DNA of 64,000 nucleotides from Cyathus striatus (Eukaryota; Basidiomycota; Agaricomycetes; Agaricales; Nidulariaceae), in NCBI GenBank assembly GCA_025738555.1, contig JAOVFP010000001.1, positions 6,076,001 through 6,140,000 on the forward strand. The letters are read 5' to 3'. The notes beneath the pieces are model-generated. The model worked only from the letters and a program-made list of their open reading frames with translations, searched no databases and was not told the DNA's origin. A program made the translations under genes and the position numbers. Of this stretch, positions 23,345-32,908 are shown one piece after another (the first letter of the stretch is position 1; each line of letters opens with the position of its first letter).

Positions 23345-24059
23345 AGGTTTCAAGGACAGTATATTTATACCCTATATTACATGTAGATCAATAATGAGCA
23401 CAAAGGGAATTGAAGGTGAAGTAGATCATGTCTTGGAGTGATATATGAGGCACAGTGGCGATGAAAGGGGTTGGGGTGGATTGTTCATGTAGAGAAGCTC
23501 CACGGTGTGTAAGGAGCAGAGGCATTGAACAGCATAGCAGAAACATATTCTGTGGATAGAGAGCTCGAAATAGAGTGAAGAAACATGCAGACGAAGTGTT
23601 AGCATGTCGAAAAGACAGTAAGAAATGGAACATACATTTTTTCTTGATCCTATCAAATCCCAACCAATACGGCAACACTTGGTATGTACTACGAAATGGC
23701 TTTTTATGCTGAAGATTAGTAGACTGAGAAATGATTACAGATATATGAAAAAGGGACATACATGTTATCCTGACAACTTGTTCAATGAGCCCTCACCCCC
23801 TTCAGTTAATGGTTGTGAACCAATACCCCATTTGATGTGTTTCACAGCTACCCTTGAACACTAGGTTCAACTTGGCCGAAATGGTACAGTTATCTCCTGT
23901 TGATCAATATTCCCGCCAGTGCCTTTCACCTTCCCTCCGACTCTCATTGCTTTACCCAAGTTTAGCGTGCTTGTAGACCTTCAAAATTATGGTATATATC
24001 CCCAGACCGATGGTAGCATAAAGTAGCATGTACATCACATCTTACTACTACTTATAATC
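23345..24059. other. No gene recognised
   Basis: Open frames on both strands here are short and without motifs. The last part (about 23880-24059) may be the degraded 3' end of a gypsy polyprotein, judged from what follows. Confidence 0.3.
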
Positions 24060-24225
24060 TACAGAGTATGTGCGACTAGAAAGGGAGTAGAGGCACACCT
24101 ACACATGCATTGAAAAGTGGGTCCCATCTTCTTGAGGGCAGGTGTAACACATCGTGTTATGTTACGTAACAGAATAGTTACCGGCCGGCGCTGCTACCAG
24201 CCACCTGCCCTCAAGAAAATCAAAT
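24060..24225 (+). mobile_element. Ty3/gypsy 3' remnant: polypurine-like tract and LTR start, with short inverted repeat
   Basis: A frame reading THALKSGSHLLEGR precedes ATCTTCTTGAGGGCAGGTG (24126-24144), after which TGTAACAC could open an LTR. This order (short conserved peptide, G-rich tract, TGT) is what I associate with the 3' end of fungal gypsy elements. The same 19 bases recur inverted at 24202-24220 with one mismatch, and once more inverted at 32785-32801, so the tract is part of a repeated sequence. The right border of the LTR cannot be seen. Confidence 0.4.
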
Positions 24226-25880
24226 TGCCTAAGCACGTCCAGGACTCGCCGCGTATGCCCTTTCCTTTCTCCCACCAGCCTCTCGCACTTCATGCACTAT
24301 GTAGGTTCAGTCATGCAAATATGAGGCTTGCAAATGTTCTGTTTATGTACTTGGGCTTGATTGGTATAGTAAGGTAGCAATAGAATTAATAAATATCCCT
24401 GGATAAGTTTCCAATATATTCTTTTTCTTGTGTAGAAATCTCCAGCAAGATATACTATAAGATTAAGGTGGCGCTAAATATCGGACAACCAGGCTCTATG
24501 TTGACCTTGCCGCCCCATTGGATCTTCTGACGATCGAACAAGCTGTTAGTCTTGCATTATCTCTACCAACGCTGCCCATGTAACATTAATAACCCCCTGC
24601 TTGTACACCAGCTTGACTTAATTAGCAACGACAAATGTGGGGCAGGGCGGAAGGATACATAATAGTGAGCACTGTTTTTTCTACTTGACGAATACATTTT
24701 GTAACTGATTTTGTTTAATTTTGTTTCTTCATTGCTTATAGTAGAGCACACTATTCATGTTCACTCTCCCCCTCTCACTTGGCTTCTCCCGCAGGTTCCA
24801 TCCAATGCCGACACACATACACTTTTCGAAACGTCGCAATTACTCAACAGCAACTCAAGATCGTCAACATCACGCACTACCAAGACCCACTGAATGTGCA
24901 ATTTGCTTTACCAAAGGTCGTGTCACCGCTCCATGTCTCCCTTTCTCAGTTTTACTCTTCAAATTTTCTTTCAATTCATTCTATGATCTAAGTTTCACAC
25001 TTTCCCATTTCCCTTCCAAAATCTACGATCCCATCTCCTTTAACTCACTTGCAACTCGCTCTATTTATATTTCTTTGTTTAGGCACCAACTTAACCACCA
25101 CCTTTACACTTGCTTAGTGGTATCATAATTTCCCGTGCGTGTTACATCGTGGGCCATCTCGATATGTCTTTACTCGTATTTAAGTTGGCCATGATGAAAT
25201 CACTTGTGTCCTATATAATCCAACTATCATGCTCAATCACACCATCAATTCGCGCATGTGATTCCAAATCAGCGCATAGATGCAAGTAAACACCCGCTTC
25301 GAAAGATGTCTTGGATTGCGTTCAAGTCTATCCAAGTGGGTTTCGAACTTGGAGCTACTCAGAGTCATCCCTCAAAGTGCGAAATATAATAATAGCTTGG
25401 ACTAATAATAGGTCAAAAGTAATTAATAAACTGATCGTGGTCAATTAAAACTTAGGCACTACTGAGATGACTTCCTGTGAGGAATCGAGCGCAGTCTGAT
25501 GCCGACGTATTGTTCAAACGACGAATGATGAAAAGCTAGTGCCAGACCCTAATATGACCATCCCTGACTCCATATTCTCGTCAGAAAGCTTTAGACAACT
25601 TGCAATAGACGGACGAAACGGAAATAAGCTGAAGGAATCTGCTGTGTATCTCACTGAAATGCAAGATATCTATCTGTAATCTTTTCTGCTTACAAGTCAC
25701 AGAACCCTTCAGTAACACAATGCCTATTTGTCGTATTGAGCTATATTCAAGAAATGTCTTATATGGTTTATATACCTGTACCTCTATCATTACCAAAGAG
25801 AAGAACAGTGGGAAATCCTGGTATGACGACGACAGAGAAGTGTGAGATGTGTACATAGCCTGTAAGATAGATATAACGCA
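24226..25880. other. No gene recognised
   Basis: The region is mainly AT-rich with a C-rich patch at 24760-25130. A frame from about 24780 (VPSNADTHTLFETSQLL, LNSNSRSSTSRTTKTH) might be a scrap of a retroelement, but this is too weak to call. Confidence 0.3.
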
Positions 25881-27430
25881 TCAGTTAACGGGCGTCTTTC
25901 CCGTTTGTAGAAATTGACAGTCTATTATGAATACGAATAAGAGACTCACTGCTGAGTGCTGATGTCGTGTTAAATGGTGCTCGTATAAAAGAGAGCGTAT
26001 ACAGAGACATAAGGTATGTCTATTTCTATTTCGAGAACTGCCGTATTCGAATGACTTACTCTTTATTAGTGATATTTGGTGTGTTGGTAGTAGCATTGTT
26101 GTTATTTGATGACGATTCGACAATGCACACGGTGTCAGAATCATTGGTACGTTTTCCCGAATCAGATTCGTCTACTGACTTATTTGTTGCGTTACAGTAC
26201 CATACAGGTCAAATCATTTATTCATGCCCATTTAGGAGGGAGGGGACTTACTCTTTGGTGCTTTGGCGACAGCGTCATTTTTATTTGAGGACATACACAA
26301 TGTCAGGATCATTGGTACATTTCTCCAAATCGACTTCTCGTTCACCGACCCATACCATCTGTCGCATTCTCATTACTCGATAGGGATGTTCACATAGAAT
26401 AGCGGGGGTGGTAGCATCAATTTGATTAGTTTGTAAGTTTATCAAATTAAGCCAAAGAGAGCAAAAAACTCACTCATTCCTACACAGTATTCGCCCTACA
26501 AAATATACCTACTAGCCTCAATCAAGACTTCTACAATGTAATGGTCAACTATCTACACTAACGGTCAACTAATTACACGTCTTAATTTCTCTTTTTTCTT
26601 GCACTGAAAATATAAGCACATATAAGGTAACACAATTCAAGAAAAGCTTACATGGGGTATCAGATGTTGTACCAGTTTACAGCGCAACAACTCCTGGATG
26701 TCTTGCCTGTATGGATGTAGAAACTTACTTTCTATTACGAATGAAAGTAAGTGTTCAACAGCTTGCAAAATACCGGCGACTTACCTCTTTCATTTTGGTT
26801 TTGCAACCGTTACCTTTCTTTGCATTCTTTCACTTTGTCTTCCTGCGCTGTTCGACACGTACTGACTCTGCATCCCTCCAACATCCTCTCCAGTGCACCA
26901 TATGTTCAACGTGTATCAATTCTGTGGCCCTCCAACGTCCTCCCCAGCAGACCATCACTCGATTGCCTACCTACAAACGTTTGTCTACCGTAGGAGGGAG
27001 AAATGTAACGAATAAAGATGAACGTACCTCATAAAATGTAGCCTGGAGATCATAGGCGATGAAGGTAGGTTCAACAACTCTCGGCATGCTCCTATCATAA
27101 TATTGAGGTAACTCGCTAGTATAGCTCTATCATATGTACTCACCTCAGCAACGATTGAAAACTTGGTAGCGATAGGTATCGGCTCGTTGCAAAATACAGG
27201 AAGATGAATAGTAGCTTTTGAATCCATCGAAAGCTTATTTCGAACTCCAGCACATGCATTCGTGCCTCTACCCAATCATTCCCACCTCTAACTACACATA
27301 CCACCTTCCTCTCATCATTTCGCCCAACAACGGCAATGATAGCTGGGTTCAGGAAGAAGGGAAGGACCGTGTTGCTGCTGCTGTTTGGAGAAGGCGCCCT
27401 GGTTTCATACCCCACCCATACGTCCACAGC
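25881..27430 (-). pseudogene. Possible minus-strand multi-exon gene, unidentified
   Basis: Several exon-like pieces read on the minus strand. One ends with SKATIHLPVFCNEPIPIATK, then FSIVAE and a GTGAGT donor at 27145. The next runs LPQYYDRSMPRVVEPTFIAY to a GTACGT donor near 27028. Downstream, two similar short exons (DESDSGKRTNDSDTVCIVES at about 26116-26173 and REVDLEKCTNDPDIVYVLK at about 26286-26342) look like a duplicated exon. A frame upstream (27210-27427, FFLNPAIIAVVGRNDERKVV) may be the 5' part. I cannot assign a family, and the exon chain is incomplete; it could equally be debris. Confidence 0.3.
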
Positions 27431-27679
27431 CCCACCATCCTACCTCCAGCCATGGCCCACCGACAACGAGTTCATGTTTCTTCATACAACACACCCACCA
27501 TTTTACCCAAACCCCGCATTCGGTCCTTCTATCTCAGCAGGAAGCAATGGCGCTCCTTGACTAGCAACACCACAAGTATCAGCATTCAAATTCAGCACTC
27601 ATACCCGAGTTGGTTTTCCACCCACCACTGCAGAAGTGTCTGTTTTCAAGGCCTGGAAGTGTGGGTTGGGATATGATGA

Positions 27680-28490
27680 GGGGTATAGTCAGAGGGAGGT
27701 GCCGCGTTTGTAAGGCTAGTAGGGGATAGTGGGGCAACAAAGACGTTCATTCGATGACGATCGCTGAATTTTGGGGCAAAGGACCTTACCTATTCATCGT
27801 ATGTCCTCCCTACCTTCGTTTTACTCATTACTCGAGCCCATTTAGATCCCTCCTTATCCTCGGTCTGTGCTGACGACGCATGGTACACCCTTCCCTGTCT
27901 CCTTTTCCAATGTTCTATGCTGCTAACATCACTCGCAAATCCGACCCCTCCCCAACCCCCCACTCGTACACATGCCCCTGTCTATAGTTCCTCGACCAAC
28001 CCCTTCCTTCCCTCTTCTTGCAAGGAACGAGCATCACACCATCGCCATCGCCCTCCCCTCCCCTCCCCCCTCAACTCTTTCCCCCTGATTTCCAAGTGAC
28101 AAGCGGCATTAGGCCAGCAATACTACAAAGACTAACGCCACCCTATGGTCCCCACCCAACGCCCTACCTCTCGCCTTGCAAGTGATGGGTGTAGATTCAG
28201 GGACCATCATATCATGACGACGAGCACCACTTCGTCATCCCTTCCTTCCCTCCCATCCCCTCATCTTGCAGGTAACGAGGTCAAGCGTCCTCTCCCCCCT
28301 CGCCCCCCCTCCTCAAGTCATGAGGGTATGCACCCTCTTTTCCCTCCCTCCCTCCCTTCTCTTCGCCCATCTCTACCTGTCTACTTCGTGTAGAATGCAC
28401 ATCCCCAAACCACCCACCTCAGCTCACAGCTTTCCCCCCCCTTTCTCTCTTGTCCCTACGTTTCTTTTCCTCTTTACTCGTCATAGCATT
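27680..28490. other. C-rich low-complexity region
   Basis: Runs of CCCTCCC, CCTTCCTTCC and CCCCTC dominate, with open frames encoding P, S and L. The phrase CATCTTGCAGGTAACGAGGTC and a similar one near 28175 hint at a short duplication. No gene was recognised. The copia remnant begins at its right edge. Confidence 0.4.
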
Positions 28491-28925
28491 GGTGGTTATG
28501 GATTCACACTAGGTTCTGGTATGGTATCTTGGAGCTCCAAAAAACAAAAAGCAGTCGCAGGATCTTCGTGTGAAGCTGAATATATGGCCGCATTTGAAGC
28601 GTGCAAAGAAGGGATATGACTCAAACATTCATTTGATGGCATACATATGCCTACCACCAAACCCACCCCTATCCTATGCGATAACCGAGCCACTATCACA
28701 TTATCCGATGATCCGTTACTCCACGTGTGCATGAAGCATAATTTCATTTCCTTCGCAAACAATCACAACTTACAAAATAGAAACATTGAGTTGTCTTATA
28801 TTTCTACAAAAGACAACATCACCGATATCTTTATGAAACCATTACCCGGACCACAGTTCAATCAACTATGCGCATTCCTAGGCCTTGAATTTCTGTCTCC
28901 CAAGACTCCATGCGAGGAGTGTTGA
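28491..28925 (+). pseudogene. Ty1/copia RNase H domain remnant (in-frame TGA)
   Basis: The frame reads GYGFTLGSGMVSWSSKKQKA, SSCEAEYMAAFEACKEGI, then TGA (28618-28620) where copia enzymes commonly have Trp. It continues with PTPILCDNRATITLSDDPLL, KHNFISFANNHNLQNRNIEL and the closing DNITDIFMKPLPGPQFNQLC. These are hallmarks of the C-terminal RNase H of copia polyproteins (SSxEAEYxA, DNxxxIxLSxxP, ADIxTKxLP). Only about 145 codons remain of more than 1000, so this is a 5'-truncated piece. The final codons overlap the start of the LTR. Confidence 0.8.
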
Positions 28926-29190
28926 TATGAAATGGACTTAACGTTCATATCACCATGTAACTATAAGCGCACATATGTACGTGTCCCCTTTCTCCCTTTT
29001 ACTTAACCTTTCATACCTTTCTACCTACTTACACGTTCTCTTTATATCTTTATATAATAGCCACCTGCAGATACATATAAACACCTACCAGTAGATACAC
29101 ATATACCTCAGTCATTATACCATACAATAACACTGAGGTAAGACTCTTAGTATACTTTCTATTAAATCCAGGTACTGATATCACACATAG
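28920..29190 (+). repeat. Candidate copia 3' LTR
   Basis: It begins TGTTGATATGAAATGG, directly overlapping the stop codon of the RNase H frame, as in many copia elements. TGATATGAA (28923) and TTCATATCA (28944) form a short palindrome at the start. A TATA-rich stretch (TTTATATCTTTATATAATAG) lies near 29040-29060. The end is set tentatively at ATCACACA near 29190. The 5' LTR partner is not visible in the window. Confidence 0.45.
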
Positions 29191-29282
29191 ATTAGAATAC
29201 TTACAGTGGGTGAGTACCCTGTACTTTAGAGTTCCTGAAATACGAGACTATTAGACACATATTTTCCCTAAGTGATAAGTTT

Positions 29283-29960
29283 TTGCCCTCTCGAACTCGA
29301 CAAACTATACAAATGCTAGTGGTGTACAACGTCTATTCGGTCGAGAACCAGCTCCACCTGTCGAAACCACCAAACTACAAAGAAGTGCTACTTAATAACG
29401 GCGACCCTGATCCTAATGCATCGGACAGCGAATCAGATTCTGGTAACAATGATCGATGCAAATCTCATCCAAGGCCACCTCGAAAATCATCCTGGTCGAC
29501 GAAGGACAATAATCAAGGAAATACTGAACACGAGGAGCTGAGCTTTACAGTAAGTCATGAACCACAATTTGATTATAAACTTAAACTTGATATTATACTG
29601 AGTTGGGATGGAAATACTGACAATTTGCATCATTGAATGAATAAGGTAAATCATTTGAGCGAGCATTTGAAGGCGCTTGAAAGGCAACTCAGTGACCTCG
29701 CTCCTACGCGCCTAACAGGTAGCGCTGAAACTTGGTATTACAGTCAGCTTCCTGCCTTTAGGGCGAAATCGAAGCAAGTTGGATAACGTTGCGTGAGGCA
29801 ATCGGTGACTATTACGTGAACCGAATATATTATGATAAAATGTAACTTCTTGCAACGGGAACACATTACCGAGAACAAGGCTATAGTAGAGACACCTTCT
29901 CAACTTCATTTATAATTATACTGATTGTCAAATGATATCTGAAATTATGGATGGCGCACC
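29283..29960 (+). pseudogene. Ty3/gypsy Gag remnant
   Basis: The first frame reads an acidic stretch (PNASDSESDSGNNDRCKSHP) and then LDIILSWDGNTDNL, NHLSEHLKALERQLSDLA and PTRLTGSAETWYYSQ, which match the capsid-region pattern of fungal gypsy Gag proteins (LSWDGxxDxLxxW ... PxRLxGxAxxWxxS). A one-base shift is then needed to read EIEASWITLREAIGDYYVNR, followed by TAA where a Gln codon (CAA) is likely, and LLATGTHYREQGYSRDTFS. TGA at 29634-29636 separates the first two parts. No zinc knuckle is seen. Shift and stops show it is dead. Confidence 0.65.
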
Positions 29961-31295
29961 TAAGCAATGATGCAATATGGCGTTCAAACCACACATTTAA
30001 TCATTTCCCATGCCACTTCTTCTCGGTAGCACTACTCCTCAGAGATATGTCCAGTGTCCCTTTTTAGTATTCATGCGCGCCAGTTTGTGTGCTCTACACC
30101 AACTCTGCGCCATATTTTGGATGTGCACGCCAATTTCTCAAGCTCACTGCCCTACTTTTGCACCACTGTTGCATTTACCAAATGCAATTTTTTTTTACAA
30201 TCTCTGATAATCTAAGTTCTTCCATAATCGTCATAACTTAAGCAAAATAGACAAAAGATTAACATTATATATGAATGCGATACAAAATGGTAATTGTTGC
30301 GACTTCAATACTGTATTTGTACCATCGCTCTAGTAGTACAGTAACTTTCGACCGCGGAATTTTAACTCTATGATACATATGAAGTCGAATCGGTAGTATG
30401 AACTGCATACCTCATCGATTGGACTAGTGATAGTCTGTCAGAACTGCTCTATTGGAGTGTATCATGTCTGGGTGATGTGTACTGCCTGTCATGGTGTGAC
30501 TACTTCGTTGAACAGGTTGATCTGGACAAATTGCATGGTTTCGCGGATGGGGCATCTACCCGAAAGCAAGCCCTTGCTTGAGTTTGTGATAGGGCAGATA
30601 GAAACCGTTGTAGTCGAGGGGCTTACGCAAGCGTGTGCTGGCACCAGTGGACAGCCTGCTGCTCGACTTCAAGCTACTTTCACCTTTACAACCAGTATGG
30701 CATATCTATTGTGCGAGGACCTACCAAAACCTATCTTCAGTTCGGTGATTGTGGTTGAAAGCTCAAGGTTGATAATTCACTATCATCATCTCCATTAATT
30801 AATGAAAATGGACGTGCGTTCAAGGTACTAGCACATCTAGAGCTTAATAACTGAGTCATACACTGAGGGAAATGACATCGCAATAAACGCAACTGGAGAT
30901 CACGCTTTATTACCAGGACCCATGACGATATGATTAAATTGTTACATCAGAGATCTGAGAGGAACAAAGGTATATGAGAGATTGGAGAAGGCATTTAAAG
31001 GTGGAGAATCGATACCGGATCTTGTTACTAGCCTTGTCAAAGATTCCAAAACGACTGATATACCACAGAAAGGAGACTGCGTCGAAAGGAATAACCTATA
31101 CATGTTGCGTGGTGAGTAATGGTAAACTCAGTGTTGTTGTATGATATAACTGATATAACAACTGTACCTATACATGTAGTGAGTAATAGTAAACTACATG
31201 TACTGTCAGTATGTGATATAAAGATTGTAAGCTATAAGTCTCACCTTAGTGTTATTGTATGATATAATGACTGAGGTGCATCTCTATCTAATGGT
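29961..31295. other. Degraded retroelement interior
   Basis: Protease, reverse transcriptase and integrase are not recognisable. A coding-like stretch near 30960-31110 (YERLEKAFKGGESIPDLV, TSLVKDSKTTDIPQKGDC) ends at a GTGAGT-like donor, and another at 30427-30795 has no known motif. The order Gag, gap, RNase H suggests an internally deleted gypsy element. Confidence 0.35.
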
Positions 31296-31870
31296 ATGTA
31301 TATATATGTATTTAAAAAATTTGAAGACACTGTAGTGCATATTGAAAGAGTAGTGTCTTATTGGTCTCGTGTCCTACAGCCAGCTGAACGAAACTACTCC
31401 CCAACGGAACAAGAGACTTTGGCATTGAGGAAGGGTCTCATTAAATTCCAGCCAATTTTAGAAGGTGAGTATATATTTTGTATAACTGATCGTGCAACCT
31501 TAACATGGAGCCGTACTTTTCAAAATGTAAATCGACAATTATTAACCTGGGGGTGAGTATTCTCAGGCTTTCCAAATATGAAATTTATCCATAGAGCAGG
31601 TCGTATACACTCTAATGTAGACCCGTTGTCCCAACTACGAAGAAATACTCCTTTGCAAATTGGGCCAGCAACGGATGATTTGGAATATTTGACCTTGAAA
31701 GGAAGCGATGATCATTTATGGAATACTTATGTTTGAAGAGCTAGGACCAAAATTCGAAAATAGACCACCGACGGCTGCAACCGCACCCATTCAGTCTAGT
31801 AATTCAAAGCCCATTGAACTGTATACTGATGAGATACCTTTACAGAATACCGAAGAGTATCAAATCATAT
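31296..31870 (+). pseudogene. Ty3/gypsy RNase H remnant
   Basis: The frame reads YWSRVLQPAERNYSPTEQET, LALRKGLIKFQPILEGEYIF, ITDRATLTWSRTFQNVNRQL and LTWG, then TGA, and continues in frame VFSGFPNMKFIHRAGRVHSN, VDPLSQLRR. This is the standard gypsy RNase H order (SR.L..AE.NYS.TE.E.LA, TD...L.W, HR.GR.HSNVDPLSR). A further in-phase tail after a shift reads EELGPKFENRPPTAATAPIQ. It has lost its upstream reverse transcriptase, so it is a fragment. Confidence 0.7.
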
Positions 31871-31988
31871 AGTGTGTTAGTAAGTTTAAGAGAAGACGAA
31901 CCAGAATGATGGACTAATGCATACATGGAAGACCCACTCTTTCCTAAGATATTAAGTTTAAAGAGAAAAGAAGAGCTCTTCAAATCAT

Positions 31989-32347
31989 TGTAGAGCAGGC
32001 AATTTGCCTGTACTGTAGAATCGGCCTCATTTCTCTTTTAGTTCTCTGCTCGTTTACATTGTTCTGTACTTATTTAAGTACAGTACTTTACATTCTTTGA
32101 ATACAGATTACTTTGACCCCTCACTAGGACCTGTGGATAGACGGATGTGCTATCCGCTTGCAAATTCTTTGTTTTGGAATTTCCTTCAACCCGGAAACAT
32201 CTTCTACATCATCTTACCTGCAGTACTATTATGGTGACAACGGCTTTCTATATTTTGAAGACAACTACGGCAACCACCATTTATGCAGTCTCTACTCCTT
32301 ACTTTACACTATAATGACCATGAATCAATACTTAGCATATATTTAAT
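31989..32347 (+). repeat. Candidate gypsy LTR
   Basis: TGTAGAGCAGGCAATTTGCC begins directly after an A/G-rich tract (AAAGAGAAAAGAAGAGCTC) downstream of the gypsy RNase H remnant, the place where a 3' LTR should start. It includes TTATTTAAGTACAGTACTTT (about 32071). The end is uncertain. Confidence 0.35.
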
Positions 32348-32395
32348 GGTAGTGGGCTGTGCCACACTGGCGCCCGCTTGCCAGCCTTATTCTAT
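32348..32395 (+). repeat. GTAGTGGGCTGTGCCAC repeat, copy 1
   Basis: GGTAGTGGGCTGTGCCACAC followed by CTTGCCAGCCTTATTCTATC recurs at 59564-59605 and, more diverged, at 59646-59685. It is probably the inner border of a retroelement LTR family; in copy 1 it follows the candidate LTR directly. Confidence 0.45.
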
Positions 32396-32908
32396 CAATT
32401 TAAAAGCGAACACCATTACCTTAGATAAAGTTAATAGTTTTCAATATAATTACTGAGTTCATGATATAAATACCAGCAATGTTTACAAAGAGCAACATTG
32501 GCCCTTGGGTGAATGCTTTGAGATCGTGGGGATTATAACGGCAATTACCGAAGCCTCAAAAAGCCATCATAGGCGTCTACGTCAATTTCACAAATATATC
32601 TATCTACAGTATTACCATATGTATCTATTAGACAGAAGTGAATATATTACGACCACACTTATTGCACATGGCTAAATGAACAACGTCAAGCTAATTCATT
32701 AGATGGAGTAAGTATCACAACCAAATCACAGAATGCTTACGCCGGTCGAAATTTGACATCATCACGTGACGGTTCAACGTTCAACCTGCCCTCAAGAAGA
32801 TGATTTTGGATTAACTCATTGAACCTCGCCTTTTTAAATTTTTTCTTCCGCTCTATTCGCATTGACTCCGGAAAAGTAGTATTCAGCGTAGTTAGGATAG
32901 TATATACA
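32396..32908. other. Spacer with one inverted copy of the gypsy tract
   Basis: CCTGCCCTCAAGAAGAT (32785-32801) is the reverse complement of the tract at 24126-24142. It suggests a gypsy LTR end pointing left. The rest shows no gene; the promoter of the Spt5-like gene should lie here. Confidence 0.4.

Noticed and set aside
27218..27676. A 152-codon plus-strand frame.
   Set aside because: Composition follows C-rich sequence; the minus strand has better exon signals, and no motif was found.
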